The notes: generated by a model not told the origin, from the letters alone. Positions 1 through 9,470 are shown, numbered from the stretch's first letter. The stretch: DNA of 64,000 bases from Burkholderiales bacterium (GCA_020853025.1 JADYZP010000004.1:1-64000); one strand, 5' to 3'. Numbers and translations: made by a program.

Positions 1-216
1 ACTCGACGACCGTCTGGCATCTCGTCTGCGACCACCTGAAACTCATCCTCGCCGGTATCCGCTCACCCAATTCATCCCGACTCCTTGCCGATCACGCTCA
101 TGGAATCGGCTAACTGCGGTTTTTAGGTTAATTACAGCCTGCGCTGAAATCCGATAATCGGATTCGTGCGTTGTCGCACAGACGCTACGCACGGTCGCAT
201 GCGACAAAGCGCGATA

Positions 217-1764
217 ATGCGTTCGAAACCGACATCACCGAAGGCGCATGTCGCCGGAGTCGTTCTGGTGGCATGTGCTACCGCCATTGCCTTTCCGGTG
301 TTCGCGCAGTCAGCGGCTTTGGCCACGCTTACGGATTACTCGCTGCGACCGCTGAACCTGGTGCAGGCGATCGGGAGCGAGGTGGCGCCCAAGTACTCAT
401 ACCTGTTCACACCCCCTGCGCGCTGGAAGTACACGGTGCGATGGAAGTACAACCCCGCCGGCGCGCCTGCACCGTTCGCCAACGACAAGGCGATCGTGAT
501 CGCGCTGCTGCAAAGCGCGCTCGACAAGTGGACGGCCCAATGCAACGTCGCCGGCGCATACGACGGTGAAACCCGGATCATTCCGGCACACACGTTCGAC
601 GAGTTCGGTACAGGCGCGCAATTGGACGGACTGACCATCGTCGGCTGGGGTTCGCTGGACCCGTCGATCGGGGGATGGACCTATGCCTGGTACACGCAGT
701 TCGGCAACCAGCGGGAGCTCGCGGATGCCTACATCACGCTGAGCACGTCCAACGTGACGTCAATCGCCGAACTCGGCCGGTTGGCGACGCACGAGTGGGG
801 CCACGCGTTGGGTCTTGACCATTCCAACCTCGATTCGGCACTCATGGCCGGTCCGCCGTGGACCCAATACACGTATTTTGATTCGCTTCAGGTGGACGAC
901 GTCCGCGGATGCCGCTGCCTCTATGGATTGCCTCCGGGTGTGAGCGCACCGCTCGTATGCTCGCTGCCACCGCAATTGCAGTTCGGCAGTATCGACGTCG
1001 GCGTTACTTCGCCACTGCAAGGGGTTACGTTCACCAACTCGGGCAACGCGCCCTTGGCCATCCGTAGCTCTTCCATCAACGACCCGGCATTCACGCTGGT
1101 GGCCGGCTGTGCACCGGACACGGTTGTCGTACCCGGAGCGAGCTGCACGGTGCAGATGACCGTCATGCCTTCCATGGTCGGCCCCATGACGGCGCGGCTC
1201 GCAATCGTCACGGACGACGGACTCTACGAGCTGCCATTGGCCGCATCTGGGTTCGATGGCACGGGGCCGGCCGCGGCAGCCGTGCCGCGAGGCGCGGTCA
1301 TCGAGTTCTACAATCCCATGCTCGATCACTATTTTCTCACCTGGGTCACCGCCGAGATCGCGACGCTCGACGAGGGAATCGTCATCGGAGGCTGGAGTCG
1401 CACTGGCCGGGCTTTCACTGCGTACACGGTCGCGCAAGCTGGCGCGTCGCCGGTTTGTCGGTACTATATTCCCCCCGCTCTCGGCGACTCGCACTTTTTT
1501 GGTCGTGACGCGTCGGAGTGCATCGCTACCGGGCAGAACCATCCAGGCCTCGTGCTTGAAGAGTCGAATTTCATGTACATGATCCCGCCTGATGCCGGGT
1601 CATGCCCTGCCAACTCGGTTGCGGTCTATCGGGTATTCAGCAATCGAATCGACGCGAATCATCGCTACATGACCGACAAGACGGAGCGCGAGCGGATGGT
1701 CGCGAAAGGCTGGGTAGCCGAAGGCGATGGTCCCGATCGCATTGTGATGTGTGCACCCCAATGA
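217..1764 (+). CDS. Secreted metzincin-like zinc metalloprotease with C-terminal DUF5648-like domain
   Basis: A 515-residue exported protein. Residues 1-30 form a signal peptide with a likely cut after VFA. The zinc motif HEWGHALGLDH at about 192-202 has the HExxHxxGxxH pattern of metzincins, and the Met in SALMAG just after it fits a Met-turn, so a matrixin-like peptidase is the best call. Residues about 250-345 look like a choice-of-anchor/ASPM-SPD-2-Hydin type beta domain (LQFGSIDVG, FTNSGNAPL). The rest, starting EFYNPMLDHYFLT and with several Cys and Trp, resembles DUF5648. The ATG at 217 is chosen because it starts the signal peptide; an in-frame GTG at 166 and ATG at 199 would only add charged residues. 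It stands alone, upstream of gpx. Substrate unknown; it may be released or stay on the surface. Confidence 0.75.
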   Translation: MRSKPTSPKAHVAGVVLVACATAIAFPVFAQSAALATLTDYSLRPLNLVQAIGSEVAPKYSYLFTPPARWKYTVRWKYNPAGAPAPFANDKAIVIALLQSALDKWTAQCNVAGAYDGETRIIPAHTFDEFGTGAQLDGLTIVGWGSLDPSIGGWTYAWYTQFGNQRELADAYITLSTSNVTSIAELGRLATHEWGHALGLDHSNLDSALMAGPPWTQYTYFDSLQVDDVRGCRCLYGLPPGVSAPLVCSLPPQLQFGSIDVGVTSPLQGVTFTNSGNAPLAIRSSSINDPAFTLVAGCAPDTVVVPGASCTVQMTVMPSMVGPMTARLAIVTDDGLYELPLAASGFDGTGPAAAAVPRGAVIEFYNPMLDHYFLTWVTAEIATLDEGIVIGGWSRTGRAFTAYTVAQAGASPVCRYYIPPALGDSHFFGRDASECIATGQNHPGLVLEESNFMYMIPPDAGSCPANSVAVYRVFSNRIDANHRYMTDKTERERMVAKGWVAEGDGPDRIVMCAPQ

Positions 1765-1921
1765 TCGGCGTCTTCGAACGTTAATCGACTGCGTGGTCGC
1801 GAAGTGCTCCCGCTTTGGCGGCAAGGTGGCGGTACCTCGCGCGCGGTCGCATAATTGTGCGCCTGTCGATTTCGCGCCGGATCGCGCGCAGAAATCCGCT
1901 TCCTCATTCTCCGGAGACCCG

Positions 1922-2401
1922 ATGCCTTCGATCTACGATTTCACCGTCAACGACATCCATGGCAAGCCGGTCAAGCTCGGCCGCTACCGCGGCAAGACGC
2001 TGCTGATCGTCAACACGGCGAGCAAGTGCGGCTTCACGCCCCAGTACAAGGGACTCGAGGCGCTGTACGAGAAGTTTCACGGCAAGGGGCTCGAGATCCT
2101 GGGATTCCCGTGCAACCAGTTCGGCGGGCAGGAGCCGGGCAGCGAGGATGAGATCGCGCAGTTCTGCGAGCTGAACTACGGCGTGACCTTCCCGATGTTC
2201 GCGAAGGTCGCCGTCAACGGCGCGCAGACGGCACCCGTGTACCAGTACCTGAAATCCGAGCAGCCGGGGCTGCTCGGCAGCGAGGCGATCAAGTGGAACT
2301 TCACCAAGTTCCTGGTCGACCGCAAGGGCCGTGTCGTCCGTCGCTACGCGCCCAACGACACGCCGGAATCGATGGCCGGCGACATCGAAGCCGCGCTGTG
2401 A
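1922..2401 (+). CDS. Glutathione peroxidase family protein (thiol peroxidase type)
   Basis: A 159-residue cytoplasmic peroxidase that reduces hydrogen peroxide and organic hydroperoxides with thiol reductants. The family motifs are intact: NTASKCGFT with the peroxidatic Cys36 in the place of selenocysteine, FPCNQFGGQEP with Cys64 as likely resolving residue and Gln70, and WNFTKF with Trp125 and Asn126. The Cys rather than Sec active site and the length are typical of bacterial BtuE/GpxA proteins, which often run on thioredoxin. The ATG at 1922 has a GGAG site a few bases upstream; longer in-frame starts add non-conserved sequence. Its TGA overlaps the ATG of the next gene (TGATG), so the two are probably translationally coupled. 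Confidence 0.9.
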   Translation: MPSIYDFTVNDIHGKPVKLGRYRGKTLLIVNTASKCGFTPQYKGLEALYEKFHGKGLEILGFPCNQFGGQEPGSEDEIAQFCELNYGVTFPMFAKVAVNGAQTAPVYQYLKSEQPGLLGSEAIKWNFTKFLVDRKGRVVRRYAPNDTPESMAGDIEAAL

Positions 2402-4200
2402 TGCGCCTGCGGTTGCTGGTTGCGACCTGCGCCGCGGCGTGCGCGCTCGCCAGCGGAACCGCGTTCGCGCAAGCGGATCCGGCCAAGGTGCTGCGCGTCG
2501 CGTTCCTGATCGCCGAGACGGGCTTCGACCCGCAGGCTTCCTCGGATGTGTACTCGAACTACGTCAACCGGGTGATTTTCGATCCACTTTTTCGCTACGA
2601 CTATGTGTCGCGCCCGCACCGGATCGTGCCCAATACCGCGGCTGCGATGCCGGAGATTTCCAAGGATGGTCTCACCTGGACGATCAGGGTCAAGCCTGGG
2701 ACCTATTTCGCCGACGATCCCGCGTTCCGCGGCAAGAAGCGCGAGCTCACCGCCGCCGACTACCTGTACTCGTGGAAGCGCACGCTCGACCCTAAGATGC
2801 GCTCGCCGCAACTCGACCTCTTCGACCGCAAGATCGTGGGCATGGACGCGCTGCTCGTGAAGGCGAAAGCCGGCGGACGACTCGACTACGACGCGCCGGT
2901 CGAAGGCATGCAGCTCGTCGACCGCTATACGTTGCGCCTGAAGCTGACCTACCCGTCCTACGACATGCTCGCCGACCTGACGACGACGGGCGCCGCGGCG
3001 GTCGCGCGCGAGGTGGTCGAAGCCTACGGCGACACTTCGGGCTGGGTGATGGCGAATCCGGTGGGGACGGGGCCGTACCGACTCGCCGAGTGGCGCCGTG
3101 GCCAGAGGATCGTGCTCGAGGCGAGCCCAAGTTTTCGCGACGTCCGCTATCCGGAGTCGGACAGTCCGGCCGCGGCGCCGCTGTTGGCGAAGTTCGGCGG
3201 CAAGCGGATTCCCTTCATTGGAAAGATCGAGATTTCGATCATCGAGGAGGCGAATCCGCGCCTGCAGGCCTTTGAAAAAGCGGACCTCGATTACATCGAA
3301 GTGCCGGTCGACCTGGTTGCCAACGTGATGGAACCGGGCAACCGCTTGAAGCCGCGCTTCACCAAGGCTGGCGTCGTTCTCCAGCGCGGAATCATCCCCG
3401 GCATCACCTTCACCTGGTTCAACATGGAAGACCCGGTGGTCGGTGGCTACACGCGGGAGAAGATCGCGCTGCGCCGCGCGATCGGCATGGCGTACAACGT
3501 CGACGAAGAGGCGCGGGTGATCCGCCAGGGGCAGGCCGAGTGGGCGTCGCAGGTGATCCCGCCCGGCGTTTCGGGCCACGATCCGAAGTTCACCGGCAAC
3601 ACGCGCTTCGATCCGCAGGCGGCGAAGGCGCTGCTCGACCGCTTCGGCTACGTCGATCGCGATGGCGACGGCTGGCGCGATCTGCCCGACGGCAAGCCGC
3701 TGGTGCTGCGCAAGGGCACGGTGCCCAGCGCACTCGAGCGCCAGTACGACGAATTGTGGAAGCGCAACATGACTGCGGTCGGCTTGAAGATCGAGTTCGT
3801 CACGCAGAAGTGGCCGGACCTTCTGAAAATGGCGCGCGGCGGCTCGCTGCAGATGTGGCAGCTGGGCAACCGTTCGACGACGACCGAGGGTTACGGCTTC
3901 CTCGGTCTGCTCTACGGGCCCAATGCCGGCCTCGCCAACCTCGCCCGCTTCCACCAGCCCGACTACGACCGCGCCTACGACGCGTCGAAAAAGCTGCCGG
4001 ACGGCCCGGAACGCGCGAAGCTCATGCGGCAGATGTCGGAAATCGTCGCCGCCTACGCGCCGTGGAAGATCAACGCCTACCGCTACGAAAACATCGTCCT
4101 CTACCCATGGGTCCACGGATACCAGCTCGACGTGTTCAACATCCACCCGTGGCAGTACCTGGACGTCGACATGAAGTCGCCGCGCATACCCGTACAGTGA
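2401..4200 (+). CDS. Extracellular solute-binding protein, family 5 (peptide ABC transporter type), orphan
   Basis: A 599-residue periplasmic substrate-binding protein of the SBP_bac_5/OppA group. Residues 1-24 are a signal peptide ending TAFAQ. The start of the mature protein (ADPAKVLRVAF, then ETGFDP and YDYVSRP) closely matches the two binding proteins at 34994 and 36835, so the three are paralogues. It has no permease or ATPase genes beside it and may use the peptide transporter at 38.8-42.8 kb; that is inference. The start overlaps the gpx stop by one base. Directly downstream lies a relic of another copy. The bound ligand cannot be told from sequence; peptides are the default for the family. 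Confidence 0.85.
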   Translation: MRLRLLVATCAAACALASGTAFAQADPAKVLRVAFLIAETGFDPQASSDVYSNYVNRVIFDPLFRYDYVSRPHRIVPNTAAAMPEISKDGLTWTIRVKPGTYFADDPAFRGKKRELTAADYLYSWKRTLDPKMRSPQLDLFDRKIVGMDALLVKAKAGGRLDYDAPVEGMQLVDRYTLRLKLTYPSYDMLADLTTTGAAAVAREVVEAYGDTSGWVMANPVGTGPYRLAEWRRGQRIVLEASPSFRDVRYPESDSPAAAPLLAKFGGKRIPFIGKIEISIIEEANPRLQAFEKADLDYIEVPVDLVANVMEPGNRLKPRFTKAGVVLQRGIIPGITFTWFNMEDPVVGGYTREKIALRRAIGMAYNVDEEARVIRQGQAEWASQVIPPGVSGHDPKFTGNTRFDPQAAKALLDRFGYVDRDGDGWRDLPDGKPLVLRKGTVPSALERQYDELWKRNMTAVGLKIEFVTQKWPDLLKMARGGSLQMWQLGNRSTTTEGYGFLGLLYGPNAGLANLARFHQPDYDRAYDASKKLPDGPERAKLMRQMSEIVAAYAPWKINAYRYENIVLYPWVHGYQLDVFNIHPWQYLDVDMKSPRIPVQ

Positions 4201-4204
4201 CCGC

Positions 4205-4351
4205 GCAGTTTGGCGGAGGATCAACGCCTACCGTATCGAGAACATCATCGTCTACCCATGGGTGATCGGCTTCAAGTACAACCCCTTCAACCAGCACCCG
4301 TGGCAGTACCTGGATATCGACACCCGGCTGCCGCGCAAGGCGGTCGAATGA
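4205..4351 (+). pseudogene. C-terminal relic of a duplicated family 5 solute-binding protein
   Basis: A short reading frame with no start reads ...RINAYRIENIIVYPW, then NPFNQHPWQYLDID, then a TGA at 4349-4351. It aligns with the last 45 residues of the gene just upstream (KINAYRYENIVLYPW and IHPWQYLDVD). It is therefore the end of a second tandem binding protein whose body has been deleted. A tiny frame (MTDTPAASAIPIPSG...) starts at 4348 with an ATGA overlap and stops at 4449; it may be the beginning of a lost downstream gene, but it is too short to assign. Nothing else is seen before the heat-shock genes. Confidence 0.75.
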
Positions 4352-4445
4352 CCGACACGCCGGCCGCCTCGGCCATTCCGATCCCGAGTGGTTCGGTCAT
4401 CGGCCAGCCAGCTCAAATCGTAGCAAGTTTCCGAATTTCAAGCCG

Positions 4446-4476
4446 TTGATATCGCGTCGGTTCGTACCGATATCGA
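4446..4476 (+). promoter_or_regulatory. Possible promoter for the hsp20 pair
   Basis: TTGATA (4446-4451) lies 19 bases before TATCGA (4471-4476), about 65 bases ahead of the first Hsp20 start. The spacing is a little long and a sigma-32 type promoter cannot be excluded, so this is a tentative call. The stretch also has repeated GATATCG motifs. Confidence 0.25.
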
Positions 4477-4540
4477 TAGTACCGGGCATCGCGGCCCCGA
4501 GCCGGGGCGGCGGTTGCCAACCTATCGAAAGGAGTTCGCC

Positions 4541-4978
4541 ATGTACCGATCGCTTTTTTCACGCGACGTATTCTCCGAACTGGATCGCCTGCAGCGCGAG
4601 ATCCAGGAGAGCTTCGACGTTTCCCCGAGCATCCGTGGCCTCGGCCGGGGCGGTTTCCCGGCACTGAACATCGGCGGCACGCCGCAGGCCGTGCAAATCT
4701 ATGCGTTTGCTCCAGGGCTCGATCCGGCCAAGCTGGAAGTCGAACTGGACCGCGGCGTGCTGACCATCGCCGGCGAACGTCCGTCGGAGCTGCCGGCCAG
4801 CGACGACAAGGCTGCCGTTCACATCAACGAGCGCTTCGCGGGTCGCTTTCGACGTGTCGTGAGTCTTTCCGACGACCTCGATCCCAACGGCGTGACGGCG
4901 GACTATCGCGAAGGCGTGCTGCATATCGGCATCAAGCGCCGCGAATCGGCGCAGCCACGCCGCATCTCCATTCAATGA
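4541..4978 (+). CDS. Small heat shock protein (Hsp20/alpha-crystallin family)
   Basis: A 145-residue ATP-independent chaperone that binds unfolding proteins. The N-terminal arm (MYRSLFSRDVFSELDRLQREIQ cut short here) is followed by an alpha-crystallin domain at about 45-140, with the features AFAPGLDPAKLEVELDRG, LTIAGERP and FRRVVSLSDDLD, and a C-terminal GVLHIGIKR strand. The final RRISIQ supplies an I-x-I type motif used for oligomer assembly. The ATG at 4541 is preceded by AAAGGAG, which decides the start. It is followed after 17 bases by a second Hsp20 gene, so the pair is one operon; the two products may form mixed oligomers. Confidence 0.92.
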   Translation: MYRSLFSRDVFSELDRLQREIQESFDVSPSIRGLGRGGFPALNIGGTPQAVQIYAFAPGLDPAKLEVELDRGVLTIAGERPSELPASDDKAAVHINERFAGRFRRVVSLSDDLDPNGVTADYREGVLHIGIKRRESAQPRRISIQ

Positions 4979-4995
4979 ACCGCGGAGGATAAGCC

Positions 4996-5412
4996 ATGAA
5001 TGATACGACTGCAGTTGCCAGCAGCAAGACTTCCGTCCGCAACACGCCGGACACCACGTCGCGGGAGCTCAAACGCAACGACGCCGCGATGATGCCGCCG
5101 GTCGACGTGATCGAGGATGCAGCCGGCATCACGCTTCGCGCCGACCTTCCAGGAGTGGGCAAGGACAAGCTCAACCTGCGGGTGGAAGCCGACACGCTGA
5201 CGATCGAAGGTGAAGTGAGCATTCCTACGCCCGAGGGCATGGAAGCGAGCTATGCGGAGGTCGGCTTGCCCCGTTACCGGCGGGTGTTCACGTTGTCCAA
5301 GGAACTGGATACCGCCAAGGTGGCGGCCGAGTTCCGCAACGGCGTGCTCAGCCTGCGAATTCCCAAGGCCGAACACGCTCAACCGCGCCGGATCGAGATC
5401 AAGGTCAGTTGA
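4996..5412 (+). CDS. Small heat shock protein (Hsp20/alpha-crystallin family), second copy
   Basis: A 138-residue small chaperone. Residues about 30-138 form the alpha-crystallin domain: PPVDVIEDAAGITLRADLPG, LTIEGEV, YRRVFTLSKELD and GVLSLRIPK. The C-terminus RRIEIKVS holds the I-x-I/V tail motif. A good ribosome site (GGAGG) sits ahead of the ATG. It differs from its upstream neighbour mainly in a longer polar N-terminal arm, as seen in the two-gene class A/B sHsp sets of proteobacteria. A long perfect hairpin follows 44 bases after the stop. Confidence 0.92.
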   Translation: MNDTTAVASSKTSVRNTPDTTSRELKRNDAAMMPPVDVIEDAAGITLRADLPGVGKDKLNLRVEADTLTIEGEVSIPTPEGMEASYAEVGLPRYRRVFTLSKELDTAKVAAEFRNGVLSLRIPKAEHAQPRRIEIKVS

Positions 5413-5456
5413 CGAAAGTCTGCCGCTTCGTGCCTCGAGGCGGCGGTTAGCATTTC

Positions 5457-5492
5457 CTCTCAAGGCAGACAAGACTTCGTCTGCCTTGAGAG
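5457..5492. terminator. Perfect 14-bp hairpin between convergent hsp20 and astB
   Basis: CTCTCAAGGCAGAC (5457-5470) and GTCTGCCTTGAGAG (5479-5492) pair without a mismatch around an 8-base loop. It lies between two converging genes, so a two-way terminator is likely. There is no clear T tract on either side, which lowers certainty about intrinsic termination. Confidence 0.6.
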
Positions 5493-5577
5493 CCGTGACG
5501 GATCCGTGCGTGGGAGGCGCGAGCCGTCAGGCGTGAATTGCGGATGCGTGTGCCGGTCACGGCCGGCGTACCGATGT

Positions 5578-6951
5578 TCATTGCGAGCGCACGGTCCGGC
5601 TGGGCGATTGCTGGAACGCGTAGATGTTGCCGAGTCGCAGCAGGCCGGACAATTCGTCCAGCGCGCGGCGCGACTCGTCCAGGAGCGCCGGATCGGCCAG
5701 ATCCTCCGCCGCCAGCCGGTCGCGGTAATGACGGCGTATCCATGCGTCGAGAGCTGCGGCCAGCGCATCGTCGAGAAGGACGTTGGCATCGACGGCGGCG
5801 CGCTCATCGGGGGTGAGCTCGACGCGCAGGCGCAGGCACGCGGGGCCGCCACCGTTACGCATGCTCTGGCGCAGGTCGAAGGTCGTGACTTCGGTGATCG
5901 GTCCGCCATCCGCGACTAGCGAGTCGAGGTAAGCAGAGACCCGCGGATGCTCGCGGCACTCGGCAGGTGCCACCAGCACGAGACCTCCGTCAGCGCCGTC
6001 GACCAGCTGGCTGTTGAAGAGATACGTGGCAATCGCCTCGTCCAGCGTCACCTCGGACTCGCGGACGATGAGCGGCATGAACAAGGATCCGACAGCGCTT
6101 GCGAGTTCCGCCAGCACCGCGTGCTGGTCGATGTAGGCACGCTCGTGACACAACAGCACGCGACCATGGCCGACGGCGATGACGTCGTTGTGGAACACGC
6201 CGGCATCGATCGCTGCGGGATGCTGCTGCGCGAAGACGGCGCGTGCCGGATCGAGGCCGTGCCGGCGCGCGATCGCCGCCGACGCTTCATGGGTCTGCCG
6301 GGCGGGGAACTTCGACGGCGCCGGGCCGCCGCCGTAGCTGCGCCTTCCGTAGACGAAGAACTCGATTCCCGGTGCATCGGCAACCACCGATAGCCGCGTG
6401 TGATTGGCAGCGCCCTCGTCGCCCAGCTGCGGTGCCCCGGGCAGCGGATCGTGGACGATGAAGCGACGCTCGTCGGCGAAGATCGCGCGCAGCACCGCCG
6501 TCGTCGTCGGCGCTTCCAGCGCCCGATGAAAATGCGCGGCGAGGTTGGCCGGCGTGAAATGCACGCGGCGATCGGCGGTGTCGATGGAGGGGCTGACCGT
6601 CGCCGCGTTGGCGGCCCACATCGCGGCAGCCGACGAGCATGCGGCGAGCAGTGCGGGGGCGTCGCGTGCCGCGCACTCGATCACTCGCGCGTCGCTGCCC
6701 GCAAAGCCCAGCGCGCGCAGCGCGTGGATCGATGGGCGCTCGTGCGGTGGCAACACCGCCTGCGGTACGCCGCGCGCGGCGAGCGAGCGCATCTTGGCGA
6801 GTCCCTGCAATGCGGCTTCGCGCGGATTCGCGATTCGCTGTGCGTGGCGCTCCGCCGCCAGATTGCCCTGCGCCAGACCCGCGTAGTTGTGCGTCGGGCC
6901 GGGAATGCCGTCGAAGTTGACCTCGCGCACCAATTCCCCCGGCGTGCTCAC
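5578..6951 (-). CDS. astB: N-succinylarginine dihydrolase
   Basis: About 457 residues; hydrolyses N2-succinylarginine to succinylornithine, CO2 and ammonia, the second step of the AST arginine pathway. The sequence follows AstB throughout: [16 protein letters not shown] near the N-terminus, [10 protein letters not shown] with the catalytic Glu at about 179, GVFHNDV with the His at about 254, and [10 protein letters not shown] with the nucleophilic Cys at about 372. The start is uncertain: a GTG at 6951 has GAGG eight bases upstream, while TTG 6954 and GTG 6930 also fit; E. coli AstB begins close to the EVNFDG motif. It follows astA by about 20 bases and ends the minus-strand operon. Confidence 0.95.
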   Translation of the reverse strand: MSTPGELVREVNFDGIPGPTHNYAGLAQGNLAAERHAQRIANPREAALQGLAKMRSLAARGVPQAVLPPHERPSIHALRALGFAGSDARVIECAARDAPALLAACSSAAAMWAANAATVSPSIDTADRRVHFTPANLAAHFHRALEAPTTTAVLRAIFADERRFIVHDPLPGAPQLGDEGAANHTRLSVVADAPGIEFFVYGRRSYGGGPAPSKFPARQTHEASAAIARRHGLDPARAVFAQQHPAAIDAGVFHNDVIAVGHGRVLLCHERAYIDQHAVLAELASAVGSLFMPLIVRESEVTLDEAIATYLFNSQLVDGADGGLVLVAPAECREHPRVSAYLDSLVADGGPITEVTTFDLRQSMRNGGGPACLRLRVELTPDERAAVDANVLLDDALAAALDAWIRRHYRDRLAAEDLADPALLDESRRALDELSGLLRLGNIYAFQQSPSRTVRSQ

Positions 6952-6970
6952 CAACGCCGCCTCGAGATGC

Positions 6971-8038
6971 TCATCGGTCGGCCGGCCGCAGCGGTACCGC
7001 GCGCACCGGATCGCCTTCGGCGACGCGCAGCGCGTCGGCGGCGTAGGGCTTCAGCGGAAAGCGATCGACCCGCGCCGGCGCGACGACGACGATGGCGCGG
7101 AAATCCGCAAAGCTGCGGTTGCCGACCAGCCACGGAATGTCGTCGGTCAGGCTGTCGGGCACCGGATCGTCCTCGTCGAGCGTGACCGCGAGCACACGCG
7201 ATTGCCGGACCGCGTGGATGTCGCCGCGGTGGCATTCGAGTGTGGGCCCCGCGTCGAAGATGTCGATATAACCTTCGTAGCGAAAGCCCTCCTGCTCGAG
7301 CATCGCGCGCGCGGGTTGCGTGTCGACGTGCACGGCGCCGATCGCGTTGCGCGCCGCTTCGGACAGCAGGTTCGCGTAAACGGGGTGGCGCGGCATCAGC
7401 TCGGCGATGAAGGACTTCTGCCCGATGCCGGTCAGGTAGTCGGCGGCCGAGTACTCCATCGAGAAGAAATGCCGGCCGAGCCCCTCCCAGAACGGACTTC
7501 TGCCGTCGGCGTCCAGTCGCCCGCGCAGCTCGGCGATGACCTTCTGCGAAAAGCGCTCGCCGAATTCGGCGAGGAACAGGAGCCGGCACTTGGCCAGCAG
7601 CACGCCGTTCCTGCCCTGCCGGTACTCCTGGTCGAGGAACAGCGAGCACAGCTCGGTGTGGCCGGTGTGATCGTTGGCGAGGAACAGCGTCGGTGCCGCC
7701 GTGTACACGGACAGCGCGCGCGACGCGTGGACCAGCGTGCCGACACGGTAGTGGTACCAGGGCTCGGTCAGGCCGATTGCCGCCTCGATGGCGCTGATGC
7801 CGACGACGCGATCCGGTTTGTCGACTCCGCCGCGATCGGCCTCGCCATCGACGAGGACGAACATGTAGCAGGCGTCAGCCAGGCTCGCTGCGCCCGCAAA
7901 CGACGCGAGCGAGCGTTCGATGCGCGACGCCAGTCGCTCGCGATTGGCAGGCAGCGTCGTCAGTCCGGTGCCGGTGCGCTCCGACAGCGCCAGGACGTGC
8001 GGCAGGTCGTCGCGCGCGATCGGGCGGATGTAGAACAT
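6971..8038 (-). CDS. astA: Arginine N-succinyltransferase
   Basis: A 355-residue enzyme that moves the succinyl group of succinyl-CoA to the alpha-amino group of arginine, the entry step of the AST pathway. It starts [12 protein letters not shown], has the family stretches [33 protein letters not shown] and [13 protein letters not shown], and ends with a variable tail. The length fits AstA (about 340-350). Only one astA copy is present, whereas some pseudomonads and Burkholderia carry two. It lies between astC (119 bases upstream, across a small hairpin) and astB. Confidence 0.95.
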   Translation of the reverse strand: MFYIRPIARDDLPHVLALSERTGTGLTTLPANRERLASRIERSLASFAGAASLADACYMFVLVDGEADRGGVDKPDRVVGISAIEAAIGLTEPWYHYRVGTLVHASRALSVYTAAPTLFLANDHTGHTELCSLFLDQEYRQGRNGVLLAKCRLLFLAEFGERFSQKVIAELRGRLDADGRSPFWEGLGRHFFSMEYSAADYLTGIGQKSFIAELMPRHPVYANLLSEAARNAIGAVHVDTQPARAMLEQEGFRYEGYIDIFDAGPTLECHRGDIHAVRQSRVLAVTLDEDDPVPDSLTDDIPWLVGNRSFADFRAIVVVAPARVDRFPLKPYAADALRVAEGDPVRAVPLRPADR

Positions 8039-8124
8039 CGGGGCCGCTGCGCTATCTTACCGGGAACGACGGAAAAAACGTCATGCGATGAGCAATGTCC
8101 AGTAAGGCCCGACCTTCGTTCGTT

Positions 8125-8144
8125 GCCGGGTCCTGGGATCCGGC
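8125..8144. other. Small imperfect hairpin between astC and astA
   Basis: GCCGGGTCC and GGATCCGGC pair with one mismatch around two bases, shortly after the astC stop codon. It could shape the relative amounts of astC and astA message. No T tract is obvious. Confidence 0.3.
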
Positions 8145-8157
8145 TTCTTGCCGACGG

Positions 8158-9447
8158 CTAGGTCAGTGCGCGGCCGAGCGCGGTCTCCAGCCGCGCCAGC
8201 CCCTCCAGGATCTCGTCGAGCGAAATGACGAGCGACGGCGCGATGCGCACGACGTCGGGTCCGGCGACGAGCAGCATGAGACCCGCGTCACCCGCGGCGC
8301 GGACGACGTCCATCGATTTGCCTTGCCACGGTGCATCGAGTTCGCAGCCCAGCCACACGCCTTCGCCGCGCAGTTCGCGGAAGACGCGGCGGCGCACGTT
8401 GATCGCCTTCAATCCTTCCATGAACAGCGCATGCCGCGCCTTGACGCCGTCGAGCACTTCGATCGTGTTGACGACGTCGAACACCGCTCCGGCCACCGCG
8501 CAGGCGAGCGGATTGCCGCCGTAGGTCGTGCCGTGGACGCCGACACCGAACACGCTGGCGATTTCCGACGTCGTCAGCAAGGCACCGATCGGGAAGCCGC
8601 CGCCCAGGCCCTTGGCGCTGGTGAGGATGTCCGGCACGATACCCTTTTGCATGTACGAGAAGAGCGCGCCGGTGCGGCCCATGCCGCTCTGGATCTCGTC
8701 GAGGATCAGCAGCGCATGATGCGCGGTGCACAGGCGCCGGGCGGCGTGCAGGAACTCCTGCGTGCCCGGAATCATCCCGCCTTCACCCTGCATCGGCTCG
8801 AGGATGACCGCGCAGATGTCGTCACCCGCTGCCTCGAACTCGCGTTCCAGCGCCGCGACGTCGTTGTAGGCAATGTGCGTGATGCCGGCCGGATTCGGCC
8901 CGAAGCCGGACGCGTACTTGGCCTGCCCACCGGCGGTCACCGTGAACAGCGTGCGCCCGTGGAAGCTGTTGTGCGTCGAGATCACGCGGATCTTCTGGTC
9001 GCCGAAACGGTCGTGCGCGTAGCGGCGCGCGAGCTTCAGCGCCGCCTCGTTCGCCTCGGCGCCCGAGTTGCAGAAAAAGACACGCTCGGCGAACGTATGG
9101 TCGACCAGGCGCCGCGCGAGCCGCAATGCGGGCTCGTTGGTGAACCAGTTCGAAACGTGCCACAGCAAGCGCGCCTGGTCGGTCAGCGCACGGATCATCA
9201 CCGGGTGGCCATGGCCGAGCGCGCTGACTGCCACGCCGGCGGCGAAGTCGATGTACATCCGCCCGTGCTGGTCCCAGACGCGCGACCCTTCGCCGCGCAC
9301 CGGAACGAACGCTGCGGGCGCGTAGCACCCGACCATCAGTTCGTCGAACATCGCGCGCGTCACCGGCAGCGCCGATGCGTTGCCGAGGACGGCGGCGTCG
9401 CGACGCGCGGTGGCGGCGACGATCGCTTCGGGCGAGAGTTCGCTCAT
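8158..9447 (-). CDS. astC: Succinylornithine/acetylornithine aminotransferase (PLP class III)
   Basis: A 429-residue PLP enzyme. FCNSGAEANEAALK (about 125-138), LDEIQSGMGRTG (249-260) and the Schiff-base Lys279 in TSAKGLGGG are all present. ArgD and AstC are close paralogues and can share activities; the place next to astA and astB argues for succinylornithine transamination in arginine breakdown. The ATG at 9447 is chosen because GGAG lies just upstream and conservation starts there; a longer frame adds low-complexity Arg-rich sequence. It follows the RidA gene by 23 bases. The protein is some 20 residues longer than E. coli AstC, mostly at the N-terminus. Confidence 0.88.
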   Translation of the reverse strand: MSELSPEAIVAATARRDAAVLGNASALPVTRAMFDELMVGCYAPAAFVPVRGEGSRVWDQHGRMYIDFAAGVAVSALGHGHPVMIRALTDQARLLWHVSNWFTNEPALRLARRLVDHTFAERVFFCNSGAEANEAALKLARRYAHDRFGDQKIRVISTHNSFHGRTLFTVTAGGQAKYASGFGPNPAGITHIAYNDVAALEREFEAAGDDICAVILEPMQGEGGMIPGTQEFLHAARRLCTAHHALLILDEIQSGMGRTGALFSYMQKGIVPDILTSAKGLGGGFPIGALLTTSEIASVFGVGVHGTTYGGNPLACAVAGAVFDVVNTIEVLDGVKARHALFMEGLKAINVRRRVFRELRGEGVWLGCELDAPWQGKSMDVVRAAGDAGLMLLVAGPDVVRIAPSLVISLDEILEGLARLETALGRALT

Positions 9448-9470
9448 CGCGGTGCTCCGGTTCGCGGCCT

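Noticed and set aside
2344-4224. 626-codon open frame on the minus strand inside the orphan binding-protein gene
   Set aside because: It mirrors the codon bias of the plus-strand gene in GC-rich DNA, is full of Arg, Val and Asp, and shows no domain.
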